A stretch of 64,000 nt of DNA from an uncultured bacterium (GTDB lineage: Bacteria > Bacteroidota > Bacteroidia > Bacteroidales > Bacteroidaceae): contig CAMHUC010000001.1 of NCBI GenBank assembly GCA_946188155.1, forward strand, positions 110,921-174,920, read 5' to 3'. The translations under genes and the position numbers were made by a program. Positions within the stretch are counted from its first letter, which is position 1, and each line of letters starts with the position of its first letter. Under the pieces are notes generated by a model. It was not told the DNA's origin. It did no database searches and worked only from the letters and a program-made list of their open reading frames with translations. Shown piece by piece: positions 9,252 through 15,604 of this stretch.

Positions 9252-9327
9252 CGCCGGGAGATTGGCGGGAATCCCGCTTTTGCACCTTATGGCCTGTTAT
9301 GGCTTGTTGTATGCCGTAACAAATCCT

Positions 9328-9355
9328 TTTGTCTCGCAGATTTTGAGTAACTTTG
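9328..9355 (+). promoter_or_regulatory. Promoter of the DUF4248 gene
   Basis: A TTTG element at 9328 and TAACTTTG at 9348-9355 match the Bacteroidetes -33/-7 consensus. The start codon follows 16 bp downstream at 9372. Confidence 0.7.
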
Positions 9356-9371
9356 CACCCGATTACAGCGT

Positions 9372-9590
9372 ATGGAGAATTTCAGAATCAGAGAATACGG
9401 ACGAATGGAGTTGGCACAGATGTATTGCCACACCATCATGCCTGAATCCGCGTGGCGAAAGTTCAAGCGGTGGATGCAGCTTTACCCCGGCCTGATGCAG
9501 CGGCTTACCGCCATTGGCTACACCGACCACAGCCGCAGTTTCACGCCCGCCCAGGTACGTCTTATCGTCGAGGCTTTAGGAGAGCCGTAG
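9372..9590 (+). CDS. DUF4248 family protein
   Basis: A 72-aa protein with the DUF4248 pattern: an N-terminal F-R-I-R-E-Y-G followed by MELAQMY, a central WMQLYPGLMQRL, and the C-terminal FTPAQVRLIVEALGEP. The family is restricted to Bacteroidetes and is often found beside HU-like genes and mobile DNA; its function is unknown. It is divergent from the phage HU-like gene, and the two share a promoter region. Confidence 0.8.
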   Translation: MENFRIREYGRMELAQMYCHTIMPESAWRKFKRWMQLYPGLMQRLTAIGYTDHSRSFTPAQVRLIVEALGEP

Positions 9591-9591
9591 G

Positions 9592-9652
9592 AAAATCATA
9601 TAGGTTTTGCCCGGTAATCATATACATTTTCGTCCAAAACCTATATGATTTT
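9592..9652. repeat. 17-bp perfect inverted repeat
   Basis: Arms at 9592-9608 and 9636-9652 are exact reverse complements (17 bp) around a 27-nt loop. It lies just after the DUF4248 stop and before the next promoter. It could be a terminator, an operator or a protein-binding cruciform. Neither side has a long T-tract. Confidence 0.6.
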
Positions 9653-9672
9653 GGCCGCTTTATTGTTAAATA

Positions 9673-9693
9673 GGTATAAGTAAGTAACTTTTT
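9673..9693 (+). promoter_or_regulatory. Repeated operator-like motif, copy 1
   Basis: Contains TATAAGTAAGTAACT. The same core recurs at 11334-11354 and 20683-20700, each time in a promoter region of an accessory phage gene. This copy lies about 10-30 bp upstream of a -33-like TTTG (9704). It is a probable binding site of a phage or host regulator (inference). Confidence 0.55.
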
Positions 9694-9703
9694 AAGGAAA
9701 TTA

Positions 9704-9735
9704 TTTGGATAATCTAAGTAAAATCCTTAATTTTG
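9704..9735 (+). promoter_or_regulatory. Promoter for the small-gene operon 9765-10791
   Basis: TTTG at 9704-9707 and TAATTTTG at 9728-9735. The ATG at 9765 lies about 30 bp downstream, which supports that start rather than the upstream TTG at 9705. Confidence 0.65.
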
Positions 9736-9764
9736 CACCCGAACATCAGAATCTTAGAATCAGT

Positions 9765-9983
9765 ATGTGCACAGTAACGGAAGAAATGGTTTTGCGTGCT
9801 AACGACCGTTTGTCGCAGAACATGAAGAAAGGGTTGCACCGTCAGGCAGTTGTCGGTGAGGGTATCGTTATGCCTGTAAATGTGTTCGGTATGACCGTCT
9901 ACCGTACAATGCCGATGGAAAGAGTTAATCAGATTTATGGCGAAGCCCGTAGAAAGGTGATGGCTGGCAATGGAAGTTTATAA
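9765..9983 (+). CDS. Small accessory protein, paralogue A
   Basis: A 72-aa protein of unrecognised family. It shares a layout with the next gene: an N-terminal MC, a helix containing RAN(D/E)R, a short beta-like middle and a (M/I)PME(R/K)(V/I)N motif near the end. The two therefore look like a tandem duplication. No membrane segment or signal peptide is seen. It is first in a three-gene accessory operon with its own promoter, which suggests expression in the lysogen. Function unknown. Confidence 0.65.
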   Translation: MCTVTEEMVLRANDRLSQNMKKGLHRQAVVGEGIVMPVNVFGMTVYRTMPMERVNQIYGEARRKVMAGNGSL

Positions 9984-9992
9984 TCGAACAAT

Positions 9993-10217
9993 ATGTGCAG
10001 AATATCATTAGAGACAGTGAGAAGAGCCAACGAGCGCACTATCAGGCGTTTGTCAGCAGGCGGGAATTTACCCAGTCGGCGGTTGGGTGATGACATTGTC
10101 GTTTCCACCCGCTATAACGGTAAGATTTTCGAGCAGAGAATACCGATGGAGAAAATAAACAGGGCTTTTGCCCACGCACAGCGGATTGCAGACAGCAAAT
10201 ATGGCAAAAGACTATAA
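9993..10217 (+). CDS. Small accessory protein, paralogue B
   Basis: A basic 74-aa protein starting 9 bp after paralogue A and resembling it: MCRISLETVRRANER at the start and IPMEKINRAF later. Its 3' end overlaps the next gene by 17 bp, pointing to coupled translation. I do not recognise the family. Residues are rich in Arg and Lys, so nucleic-acid binding is possible but not shown. Confidence 0.65.
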   Translation: MCRISLETVRRANERTIRRLSAGGNLPSRRLGDDIVVSTRYNGKIFEQRIPMEKINRAFAHAQRIADSKYGKRL

Positions 10218-10791
10218 TAACATATACAGGCTGTTGGTAAAAGACAAAAGCGATACGATAGGGCGTATCGCTTATTCGTTGTATAAGGAAGAGAAGATAG
10301 TTTGGATAAGAGCGTTCAGGGCTAAAGAGGGAAGAAAGCCGACAGACGATGAGGTGGAGAAACTGTTTCACGAGCCTCACCGCCAAAAGGATTGCTTAGA
10401 CAGATACAGGCTACACGCTGAGAGCATCCTGCAGGAGTTTACCGACGCGGCATTGGAGGAAACCACTACACAGATAGAGGCCGAATGTTACGGGAAGATA
10501 GATGAAAGGTTGAATGTGGCGTTAGCGTCATTCTCAAATCAGTGGCCCCGGCAGGAAAGCCTTGTGGCCCGATATGGTCACGGCATAGCACAAAGCATTT
10601 TGGCCGCGATAATCCTTGCTGTTGTCATTTGGCTTTTGATTGCCGTAGTTGGCAAGTTCTCTATAGGCGACTTGCAAATAGAGTTCAAGAAGAAAGAACC
10701 GCAGACGGAGCAGGTGCAGAAACAGCCACAGAAGCATATACCAGAGTTCAGGCCCGCCCCAAAGCAGAATAACAGCAGCCGCCCCGAGTGA
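10201..10791 (+). CDS. Single-pass membrane protein, accessory
   Basis: A 196-aa protein with a charged, helical N-terminal 125 residues, one strong transmembrane helix (about residues 130-152, SILAAIILAVVIWLLIAVVG) and a Gln/Pro/Lys-rich tail. The ATG at 10201 is preferred over 10168 because MAKDYNN begins a natural N-terminus. The family is not recognised. A membrane-anchored accessory protein in a prophage could act in superinfection exclusion; this is only a hypothesis. It ends in a terminator hairpin that includes its stop codon. Confidence 0.65.
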   Translation: MAKDYNNIYRLLVKDKSDTIGRIAYSLYKEEKIVWIRAFRAKEGRKPTDDEVEKLFHEPHRQKDCLDRYRLHAESILQEFTDAALEETTTQIEAECYGKIDERLNVALASFSNQWPRQESLVARYGHGIAQSILAAIILAVVIWLLIAVVGKFSIGDLQIEFKKKEPQTEQVQKQPQKHIPEFRPAPKQNNSSRPE

Positions 10792-10802
10792 GGCGGCTGT
10801 TT
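10776..10802 (+). terminator. Intrinsic terminator
   Basis: An 8-bp stem CAGCCGCC/GGCGGCTG (10776-10783 and 10792-10799) with an 8-nt loop that contains the TGA stop of the membrane protein gene, followed by TTT. Confidence 0.65.
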
Positions 10803-10853
10803 GCGTTATTTGCGTACTGTCTTTCATCTTGCTTCACTTTATTTCATTTTTCG

Positions 10854-10884
10854 TTTGTACTTTGGTTATATTTTCGTATCTTTG
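10854..10884 (+). promoter_or_regulatory. Promoter directly abutting a start codon
   Basis: TTTG at 10854 and TATCTTTG at 10877-10884. The ATG at 10889 is only 4 bp beyond the -7 box, so the transcript would be leaderless or nearly so. Confidence 0.6.
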
Positions 10885-10888
10885 CGGC

Positions 10889-10993
10889 ATGAAAGCAAAG
10901 CAGTCAAAGTGGCCTGCCTTTGGTTGGCGGGAGGTAATTATTATCGTAGTGAGCGTAACCCTTAGTCAGATTGTACTGCACTTTATCCGATAA
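10889..10993 (+). CDS. 34-aa single-span membrane peptide
   Basis: Encodes a short basic N-terminus (MKAKQSKWPAFGWRE) and one hydrophobic helix (VIIIVVSVTLSQIVLHFI). It has a good promoter immediately before the ATG and ends overlapping the convergent gene by 11 bp. It resembles small hydrophobic peptides of toxin, holin or smalltalk type in size and layout, but no family can be assigned. Proof of translation is needed because the frame is short. Confidence 0.5.
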   Translation: MKAKQSKWPAFGWREVIIIVVSVTLSQIVLHFIR

Positions 10994-11309
10994 GCAGTCC
11001 GACAATGGCAGAGAGGGCGACACTGAGCACTACCAGGAGAATGTCGGCAAGCGTTTTCCTGATTTTCTCTTTGTGCTCATTATCTTCCGCGCCCTGATAC
11101 CCGCCTTTGTCGTAGAAGTCACGCCCGGCGGCTGTCATGCGTAAGTTACGCGGCCACCCGTCCAGATATTTGTCGGCGACAAGCGAGGCCACGATGCCGA
11201 GTGTCCGATTGTCGGTAATCTGTATCGGCTTGTTACGGTAGGCCAGTTCCAGTATTTCGTCTTTCTGCTTTGCCGTATATTTGCCCTTTTTCTTCATAAA
11301 TAGTGCCAT
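10983..11309 (-). CDS. Accessory protein with winged-helix-like domain and C-terminal membrane anchor
   Basis: A 108-aa protein on the minus strand. Residues 10-75 are helical, with a segment LRMTAAGRDFYDKGGY that resembles the wing of small winged-helix domains. After a charged linker, one transmembrane helix closes the protein (ILLVVLSVALSAIVGLLIG). Its promoter (TAATTTTG on the minus strand, 11317-11324) has copy 2 of the repeated operator motif just upstream. ATG at 11309 or 11297 could be used. Function unknown. Confidence 0.65.
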   Translation of the reverse strand: MALFMKKKGKYTAKQKDEILELAYRNKPIQITDNRTLGIVASLVADKYLDGWPRNLRMTAAGRDFYDKGGYQGAEDNEHKEKIRKTLADILLVVLSVALSAIVGLLIG

Positions 11310-11316
11310 TTCCGGG

Positions 11317-11324
11317 CAAAATTA
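11317..11324 (-). promoter_or_regulatory. -7 box of the minus-strand membrane gene
   Basis: TAATTTTG on the minus strand, eight bases upstream of the ATG at 11309. Operator motif copy 2 overlaps the place where a -33 element would be. Confidence 0.6.
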
Positions 11325-11333
11325 CAAAAAAAT

Positions 11334-11354
11334 GGTATAAGTAAGTAACTTTTT
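11334..11354. promoter_or_regulatory. Repeated operator-like motif, copy 2
   Basis: Carries the same 21 bases as copy 1 (9673-9693), including TATAAGTAAGTAACT. It lies between two divergent promoters: minus-strand box 11317-11324 and plus-strand box 11389-11396. Confidence 0.6.
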
Positions 11355-11388
11355 CCCGAAAAAATTTGGTAGTTTTGGGTAAAAACCG

Positions 11389-11396
11389 TAATTTTG
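11389..11396 (+). promoter_or_regulatory. -7 box of the Rha leader transcript
   Basis: TAATTTTG. The expected transcription start is near 11402, which coincides with the first base of the left arm of the long inverted repeat described in the next entry. Confidence 0.6.
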
Positions 11397-11400
11397 CGGC

Positions 11401-11622
11401 GTTCAACAATCAGATGGGCGGGCGATGAAGAGCCTGCCGGCACAGACGAGCAGGCTGTTTTTATGTCCTGACTTGCGGTAGCTACGTAACATAGATTACG
11501 GCTGTCTAACCCCGTGTGGAGCGTTAATGCGCCCACAGCCCATCTGAGGTGTTGAACGACGGGAAGTGGACAGCCGTATTTAATTTGTCCTGTTACGCCA
11601 AATACGTTCAATATTCAGATGG
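11401..11622 (+). ncRNA. Structured 5' leader with mutually exclusive stems upstream of the Rha gene
   Basis: Left arm 11401-11419 pairs with right arm 11538-11557 (10 + 7 bp, small internal loop). The same right arm can instead pair with 11606-11622 (8 + 6 bp), which contains the ATG of the next gene. Between the arms lie a terminator-like hairpin (11431-11437 with 11450-11456, then five Ts) and an 18-codon frame (11425-11481). A 9-bp pairing (11498-11506 with 11569-11577) crosses these. This layout suggests a switch acting on transcription, translation or both. It could alternatively be a set of protein-binding repeats on DNA. Confidence 0.5.
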
Positions 11623-12608
11623 CGACACAGACTTTAGAAAATCCTGTCATTCAGGTCAGCGGCACGGCTACGGTAGAGCCGAGCGTTGAGGTGGCTAACC
11701 TTTGCGAAATAAAGGACGGCCAGGTAGTAACAACATCATTGCGCGTTGCGGAGATTTTCAGCAAGGAGCACAATCATGTTTTACGAGCAATCCGGGAGTT
11801 GGATTGCAGCGACGATTTCCGAGCGTCCAATTTTGGACAGTCGTTTAGAATCAGGCAGTTACCCAACGGAATGGGTGAACGCCAAGACCCCTACTATTTG
11901 ATTACCCGCGACGGCTTTGTATTCCTTGTGATGGGCTTTACGGGCAAGACCGCCGCGAAGTTCAAGGAGGCGTATATCAGAGCCTTTAACGTGATGGAAG
12001 AGCGTTTGCGCCGTATGCAGAGCAGCCCGCAGTACACGATGGCCGATGCGCCCCGCCTGGTGCATGAGCATCTGGAGCGCATGGAGGCCGAGGAGCAGCC
12101 GATAGTGGAGAGCTACGGACAGCAGCGTGTCGTATCGACCGTGACGCTTGCACGGCTTACCGGGCGAAAGCATGAGAACATTTGCGCCAGCGTGCGCCGC
12201 ATGTTCAAGCACACCCTACGACCCGCCCGTCTCTTCATCCGCACCGGGCGCACCGTGCGCCGTGGTTTCGGACGCGGCTACGACAGCGAGGGCGTGCAGT
12301 ACCTTATCACGATTGAGGGTTTTCGCGTGATGTGTACCCATGCCGAGGGATTGAGTGAGGACGTGCAGAAACTCGTAATGTCGGAGTTCTACAAGGCCAA
12401 GGGCAAGAACCGTCCCGGACAGCCCAACCCCTCAACGCCCAAGATGCCGCCCACGCCACCCGACGAAGAGCCGACGGCCACCGCAGCGGGGCCGACGATG
12501 CCCAAGGACGCAGCCGACATGATGCGCCGGATGGTGCAGGCTATGGCCGCGCTGATGGGCGTAGATGTAAACGAGGTGTCTAACTTAATCAGCGGAGGGC
12601 GTAAGTGA
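11619..12608 (+). CDS. Rha-family phage regulatory protein
   Basis: A 329-aa protein with an N-terminal Rha domain (about residues 36-128). It carries the family segments VTTSLRVAEIFSKEHNHVLR, RASNFGQS and YLITRDGFVFLVMGFTGKTA. A second, Rha/KilA-N-like domain covers about 165-270 (TVTLARLTGRKHENIC, YLITIEGFRVMC). The rest is a Pro-rich linker and a helical C-terminus. Rha proteins regulate or interfere with phage growth depending on host factors. A long structured leader precedes it, and two small genes overlap its end, so it heads an operon. Confidence 0.85.
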   Translation: MATQTLENPVIQVSGTATVEPSVEVANLCEIKDGQVVTTSLRVAEIFSKEHNHVLRAIRELDCSDDFRASNFGQSFRIRQLPNGMGERQDPYYLITRDGFVFLVMGFTGKTAAKFKEAYIRAFNVMEERLRRMQSSPQYTMADAPRLVHEHLERMEAEEQPIVESYGQQRVVSTVTLARLTGRKHENICASVRRMFKHTLRPARLFIRTGRTVRRGFGRGYDSEGVQYLITIEGFRVMCTHAEGLSEDVQKLVMSEFYKAKGKNRPGQPNPSTPKMPPTPPDEEPTATAAGPTMPKDAADMMRRMVQAMAALMGVDVNEVSNLISGGRK

Positions 12609-12895
12609 TGGAGAAAGATATGTTTGCAGGTGTGCAGCTCATGGCCGTAAAGCCGGAAGAGCAGAAGCGTGAGAAAGTAATTGTGATGCAGCAGAAGAAA
12701 GGCAATGTACCCGCCTACGACCCGCAGGCCCTGAAAGATGCACTGGAGGCACTACGCGACTTTGTGGCCTTTGACATGGCCGCAGAATTGAGTACCGAGG
12801 CGACCATAACGGCATGGCGGCTATCGTCGGAACTGATGCCGCTTGACTATCTGATACGCGAAGTTGAATTTAAGGAAGTGGAGGTGTTGGTATGA
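12608..12895 (+). CDS. Small acidic protein, paralogue C
   Basis: A 95-aa protein of unrecognised family whose ATG shares one base with the Rha stop (TGATG). The core (YDPQALKDALEALRDFV ... ELMPLDYLIREVEF) resembles the core of the following gene (YSAQTLTDAVRGTREYL ... AFEPLNWLLEDAVI), so the two are probably paralogues. No membrane segments. Likely a partner or antagonist acting with Rha, but this is only position-based. Confidence 0.65.
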   Translation: MEKDMFAGVQLMAVKPEEQKREKVIVMQQKKGNVPAYDPQALKDALEALRDFVAFDMAAELSTEATITAWRLSSELMPLDYLIREVEFKEVEVLV

Positions 12896-13158
12896 GACAG
12901 ACGGTAATAGAAATCAGAGACCGCGACGGCGTTATGCCCTATAGCGCACAGACGCTTACCGATGCCGTCAGGGGAACGCGCGAGTATCTCCGCCACCTGC
13001 TGAGTACCTACCCCGCCGACATGCCGTTGGTGGACGCGCTGGAGCGCGACGAACAGTTGAGCCTACGCAGCACGGCCAAGGCCTTTGAGCCGCTCAACTG
13101 GCTGTTAGAGGATGCCGTTATTACCGACCGCATAGAGGAGAAAGGAGGTGAGGCATGA
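12892..13158 (+). CDS. Small protein, paralogue D
   Basis: An 88-aa protein overlapping the preceding gene by four bases (ATGA), hence translationally coupled. It is similar in layout to paralogue C: a beta start, a helix with QTLTDAVRGTREYL, a middle helix, and a closing PLNWLLEDAVITD. Function unknown. The repeated ATGA junctions from 12608 to 13155 indicate a single polycistronic unit. Confidence 0.65.
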   Translation: MRQTVIEIRDRDGVMPYSAQTLTDAVRGTREYLRHLLSTYPADMPLVDALERDEQLSLRSTAKAFEPLNWLLEDAVITDRIEEKGGEA

Positions 13159-13358
13159 TTACGACCACGCGCCCGGACGTTGACTATAAGGGCAACTACA
13201 CACAGACGCAGGCCGCAAAGGCTTTGGGAGTTGACCGCCACACCGTAGCCCGCTACGTTAAGAAAGGTTTTCTGAAGTGCAAGGTACGGCGTTTCGACCA
13301 AAAGACCGTCATCCCCGGCAGCGAGATACTGAAGCTATGGGGTGGCATGTGCATATAG
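13155..13358 (+). CDS. Helix-turn-helix protein, MerR/excisionase-like
   Basis: A 67-aa protein with a clear HTH, YTQTQAAKALGVDRHTVARY, at about residues 15-34. It is followed by a short wing (KGFLKCKVRRFDQKTVIPGSEILKLW), the pattern of helix_turn_helix_17/excisionase-type small DNA-binding proteins. It ends the Rha operon. It may be the phage excisionase or a small repressor; the integrase is 25 kb away at the other end, so the assignment is uncertain. Confidence 0.7.
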   Translation: MITTTRPDVDYKGNYTQTQAAKALGVDRHTVARYVKKGFLKCKVRRFDQKTVIPGSEILKLWGGMCI

Positions 13359-13586
13359 ACTATCGTAAATAACCGTCAGGGCGGGAGCGCAGGCCAGCGG
13401 GCCGCGCCCCTGCCTTTATCGGGCAAATCGGAGAGGTTTTGCCCAGAATTGTCGTACCCGTGAGAAACAAAAAACTTAATAAACTCAAAATTGCGCCAAG
13501 GTTAGCCAACGTGCGCCACGATGCACCCTAACCGATTTTGAACGCCCGTAAAATAGGTGTATCTTTGCGGAAAACAACTTGCAAAG
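13359..13586 (+). promoter_or_regulatory. Intergenic region with promoter of the head operon
   Basis: The region starts with a GC-rich imperfect hairpin (about 13377-13414) that may terminate the Rha operon. It ends with TTTG at 13537 and TATCTTTG at 13560-13567, a good Bacteroidetes promoter 20 bp before the portal ATG. No coding frame is supported here. Confidence 0.6.
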
Positions 13587-14852
13587 ATGAGGTTCTTTCC
13601 AGGTATATTTGGCCGCAAGCACCAACGCGAGGCCGCGACTGACACCACACCGACACAGGCCGATACCGGCGCGAAAAACGTCGTGGAAACGTCTGTTGTC
13701 GGTGTTTCCACGTCGCTTATCCGAATCAAGGGCGACGATGCTTTGAAAGTCATGGCCTACAAACGCGCCTTGAACATCTTAGCCGGGAGCGTAGCCCGAT
13801 TGCCGCTACGCTACATGAAGCAGAAAGATGGTATCTACGTGGACTTTGAGGCCAGCCCCTTGCACTACCTGTTAGGCACACAGCCGCAAAGCCGGTTATC
13901 TGCCTACTATTGGAAATATCAGTTAGTTTGGCAGGCTTTCCACGACGGCGACGCTTACGTATGGCCCCGTATCATTGACGGCGAGGTAGTGGAATTGGTG
14001 CTATTGAACCGCCACACTTGCAGTCTCGACGATACCAACGGCACGTACTACGTGAGCGACGAATATAACGGCGTTTACGGTACGTTCAAGGAAAGCGAGA
14101 TACTGCATATATTCTTTAACAGCCACAACGGGCGCAGAGGTACGCCGCTTTGGAAAGAGGGCAACCGCGCCCTTAATATCATGGCCACCGGCGACAACGA
14201 GACCCTTAACCGCTTTGTCAACGGCGGCAACGTCAGGGGCTTTATTACCAACGACAAATCGGTAGTGGGCTTTGGCGAGTATGCCGACGAACAATTAGAG
14301 CAGTTGGCGCAGAGCGTAAGAGACGATTTCCGTAACGGCGTAGGCATTACGAGCCTACCCGGACAGGCGCAGTTTCAGCAACTTTCGCTATCGTCTACCG
14401 ATATGCAGTTTTTGGAAACGCGCAAGTTTGCCGTATTGGAGATTTCCCGCCTTACGGGTGTACCGCCCATCTACCTGTTTGATATGGTAGGCGGTAACTA
14501 CAAGATACCCGAACAGGCCGACACCGCTTTCCTGACACAGACACTTGACGGCATTTTGTTGGCTATAGAATCGGAGTTTAACCGCAAGTTGGTGAGCCGT
14601 TCAATGTGTTGCAAACGTACATTCAGTTTTGACCGCAAACGGTTATTCTCTATGGACTTGCTTTCAATGGCTAACTATGAAAGCAAGATGATACAAAACG
14701 GCACATTCAGCATTAACGACGTGCGCCGTATGGAGAATCAGCCACCCGTAGAGGGAGGCGATACTATCTACCTAAGTACGAACACCGCCGTAATGGGTAG
14801 CAGTAAGATGACAGGCGAGAAAGAAGATAATAACGATAATAACCAAAAATAG
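13587..14852 (+). CDS. Portal protein, HK97 family
   Basis: A 421-aa phage portal. Family landmarks are VMAYKRALNILAGSVARLPLRY, WQAFHDGDAYVWP, the NSHNGRRGTPLW stretch and LEISRLTGVPPIYLFDM. The portal forms the dodecameric ring at the packaging vertex. The ATG at 13587 follows the promoter by 20 bp and is preferred over an upstream GTG at 13557 that overlaps the -7 box. It is first in the head operon, followed by protease and capsid. Confidence 0.92.
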   Translation: MRFFPGIFGRKHQREAATDTTPTQADTGAKNVVETSVVGVSTSLIRIKGDDALKVMAYKRALNILAGSVARLPLRYMKQKDGIYVDFEASPLHYLLGTQPQSRLSAYYWKYQLVWQAFHDGDAYVWPRIIDGEVVELVLLNRHTCSLDDTNGTYYVSDEYNGVYGTFKESEILHIFFNSHNGRRGTPLWKEGNRALNIMATGDNETLNRFVNGGNVRGFITNDKSVVGFGEYADEQLEQLAQSVRDDFRNGVGITSLPGQAQFQQLSLSSTDMQFLETRKFAVLEISRLTGVPPIYLFDMVGGNYKIPEQADTAFLTQTLDGILLAIESEFNRKLVSRSMCCKRTFSFDRKRLFSMDLLSMANYESKMIQNGTFSINDVRRMENQPPVEGGDTIYLSTNTAVMGSSKMTGEKEDNNDNNQK

Positions 14853-14864
14853 ACAGGTATTGTT

Positions 14865-15575
14865 ATGAAAGAAATTCAGAAAAGAACGTTGGTACTGCCT
14901 GTTTCCCTGCATTTGAGAGAGACAGGCGAGGGCGAAGCCGAAAGCCGCATATTGGAGGGCTACGCCATGAAGTTTGGCACGCGCTCTTTGCTTATCGGTT
15001 ACTACTACCCGTTCTACGAGATATTAGAGCCGGGTTGCATTACCGAGGAAATGCTACGCGAACAGCGCATTTACTTTACGATGTTCCACGACCGCCAAGC
15101 CATATTGGGCCGGTGGGATAAGGGCGAGGGTACGCTGAAACTTACTATTGACGAAGTAGGCTTGAAAGTGGAGTGTGAGGCCCCGCACACCATCGACGGC
15201 GACAAGGCCGTAGAGTTGGCTAAACGCGGCGACCTTACCGAAATGTCGTTTATCTATTGGACTAACGAGGAAGATAGCGAGAATTGCGTTAGTTACGAAG
15301 AAACCGATGAAACAACCGAATGGGGCGCAAAGATTTACCTACGCCACGTAAAGAAGATAGAGGGCATTTGCGACGTGACTATAGCCGCCACGCCCGCCTA
15401 CGAGGACACGGAGGTAAAAGCCCGTGAGCAGCAAGTCAGGGAGTTTATAGAGGCCAAGAAACCCGAAGAGCCTACCGCCGAGCAGATAGAGGCGCAGAAG
15501 CGCGAAAAAGCCGAGCGCGAAGCCCGCGCAAAGGAGGCCAAGGAACTACGCAACATTGCAAGAGAATTGAACTAA
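14865..15575 (+). CDS. HK97-family prohead protease
   Basis: A 236-aa maturation protease placed between portal and capsid. It shows EGYAMKFGT at the N-terminus, FTMFHDR with the catalytic His, LTEMSFIYW with the candidate catalytic Ser, and VTIAATPAY toward the end. These match the U35-type prohead protease pattern. The C-terminal 45 residues are a highly charged coiled coil, a possible scaffold remnant. It would cleave the capsid N-terminal delta domain during maturation. Confidence 0.9.
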   Translation: MKEIQKRTLVLPVSLHLRETGEGEAESRILEGYAMKFGTRSLLIGYYYPFYEILEPGCITEEMLREQRIYFTMFHDRQAILGRWDKGEGTLKLTIDEVGLKVECEAPHTIDGDKAVELAKRGDLTEMSFIYWTNEEDSENCVSYEETDETTEWGAKIYLRHVKKIEGICDVTIAATPAYEDTEVKAREQQVREFIEAKKPEEPTAEQIEAQKREKAEREARAKEAKELRNIARELN

Positions 15576-15604
15576 TAGTATTAACCCATCAAACAGAGAA
15601 AATT

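Noticed and set aside
8673..9350. 225-aa plus-strand frame
   Set aside because: Antisense to the HU-like gene, which has a family match and its own promoter.
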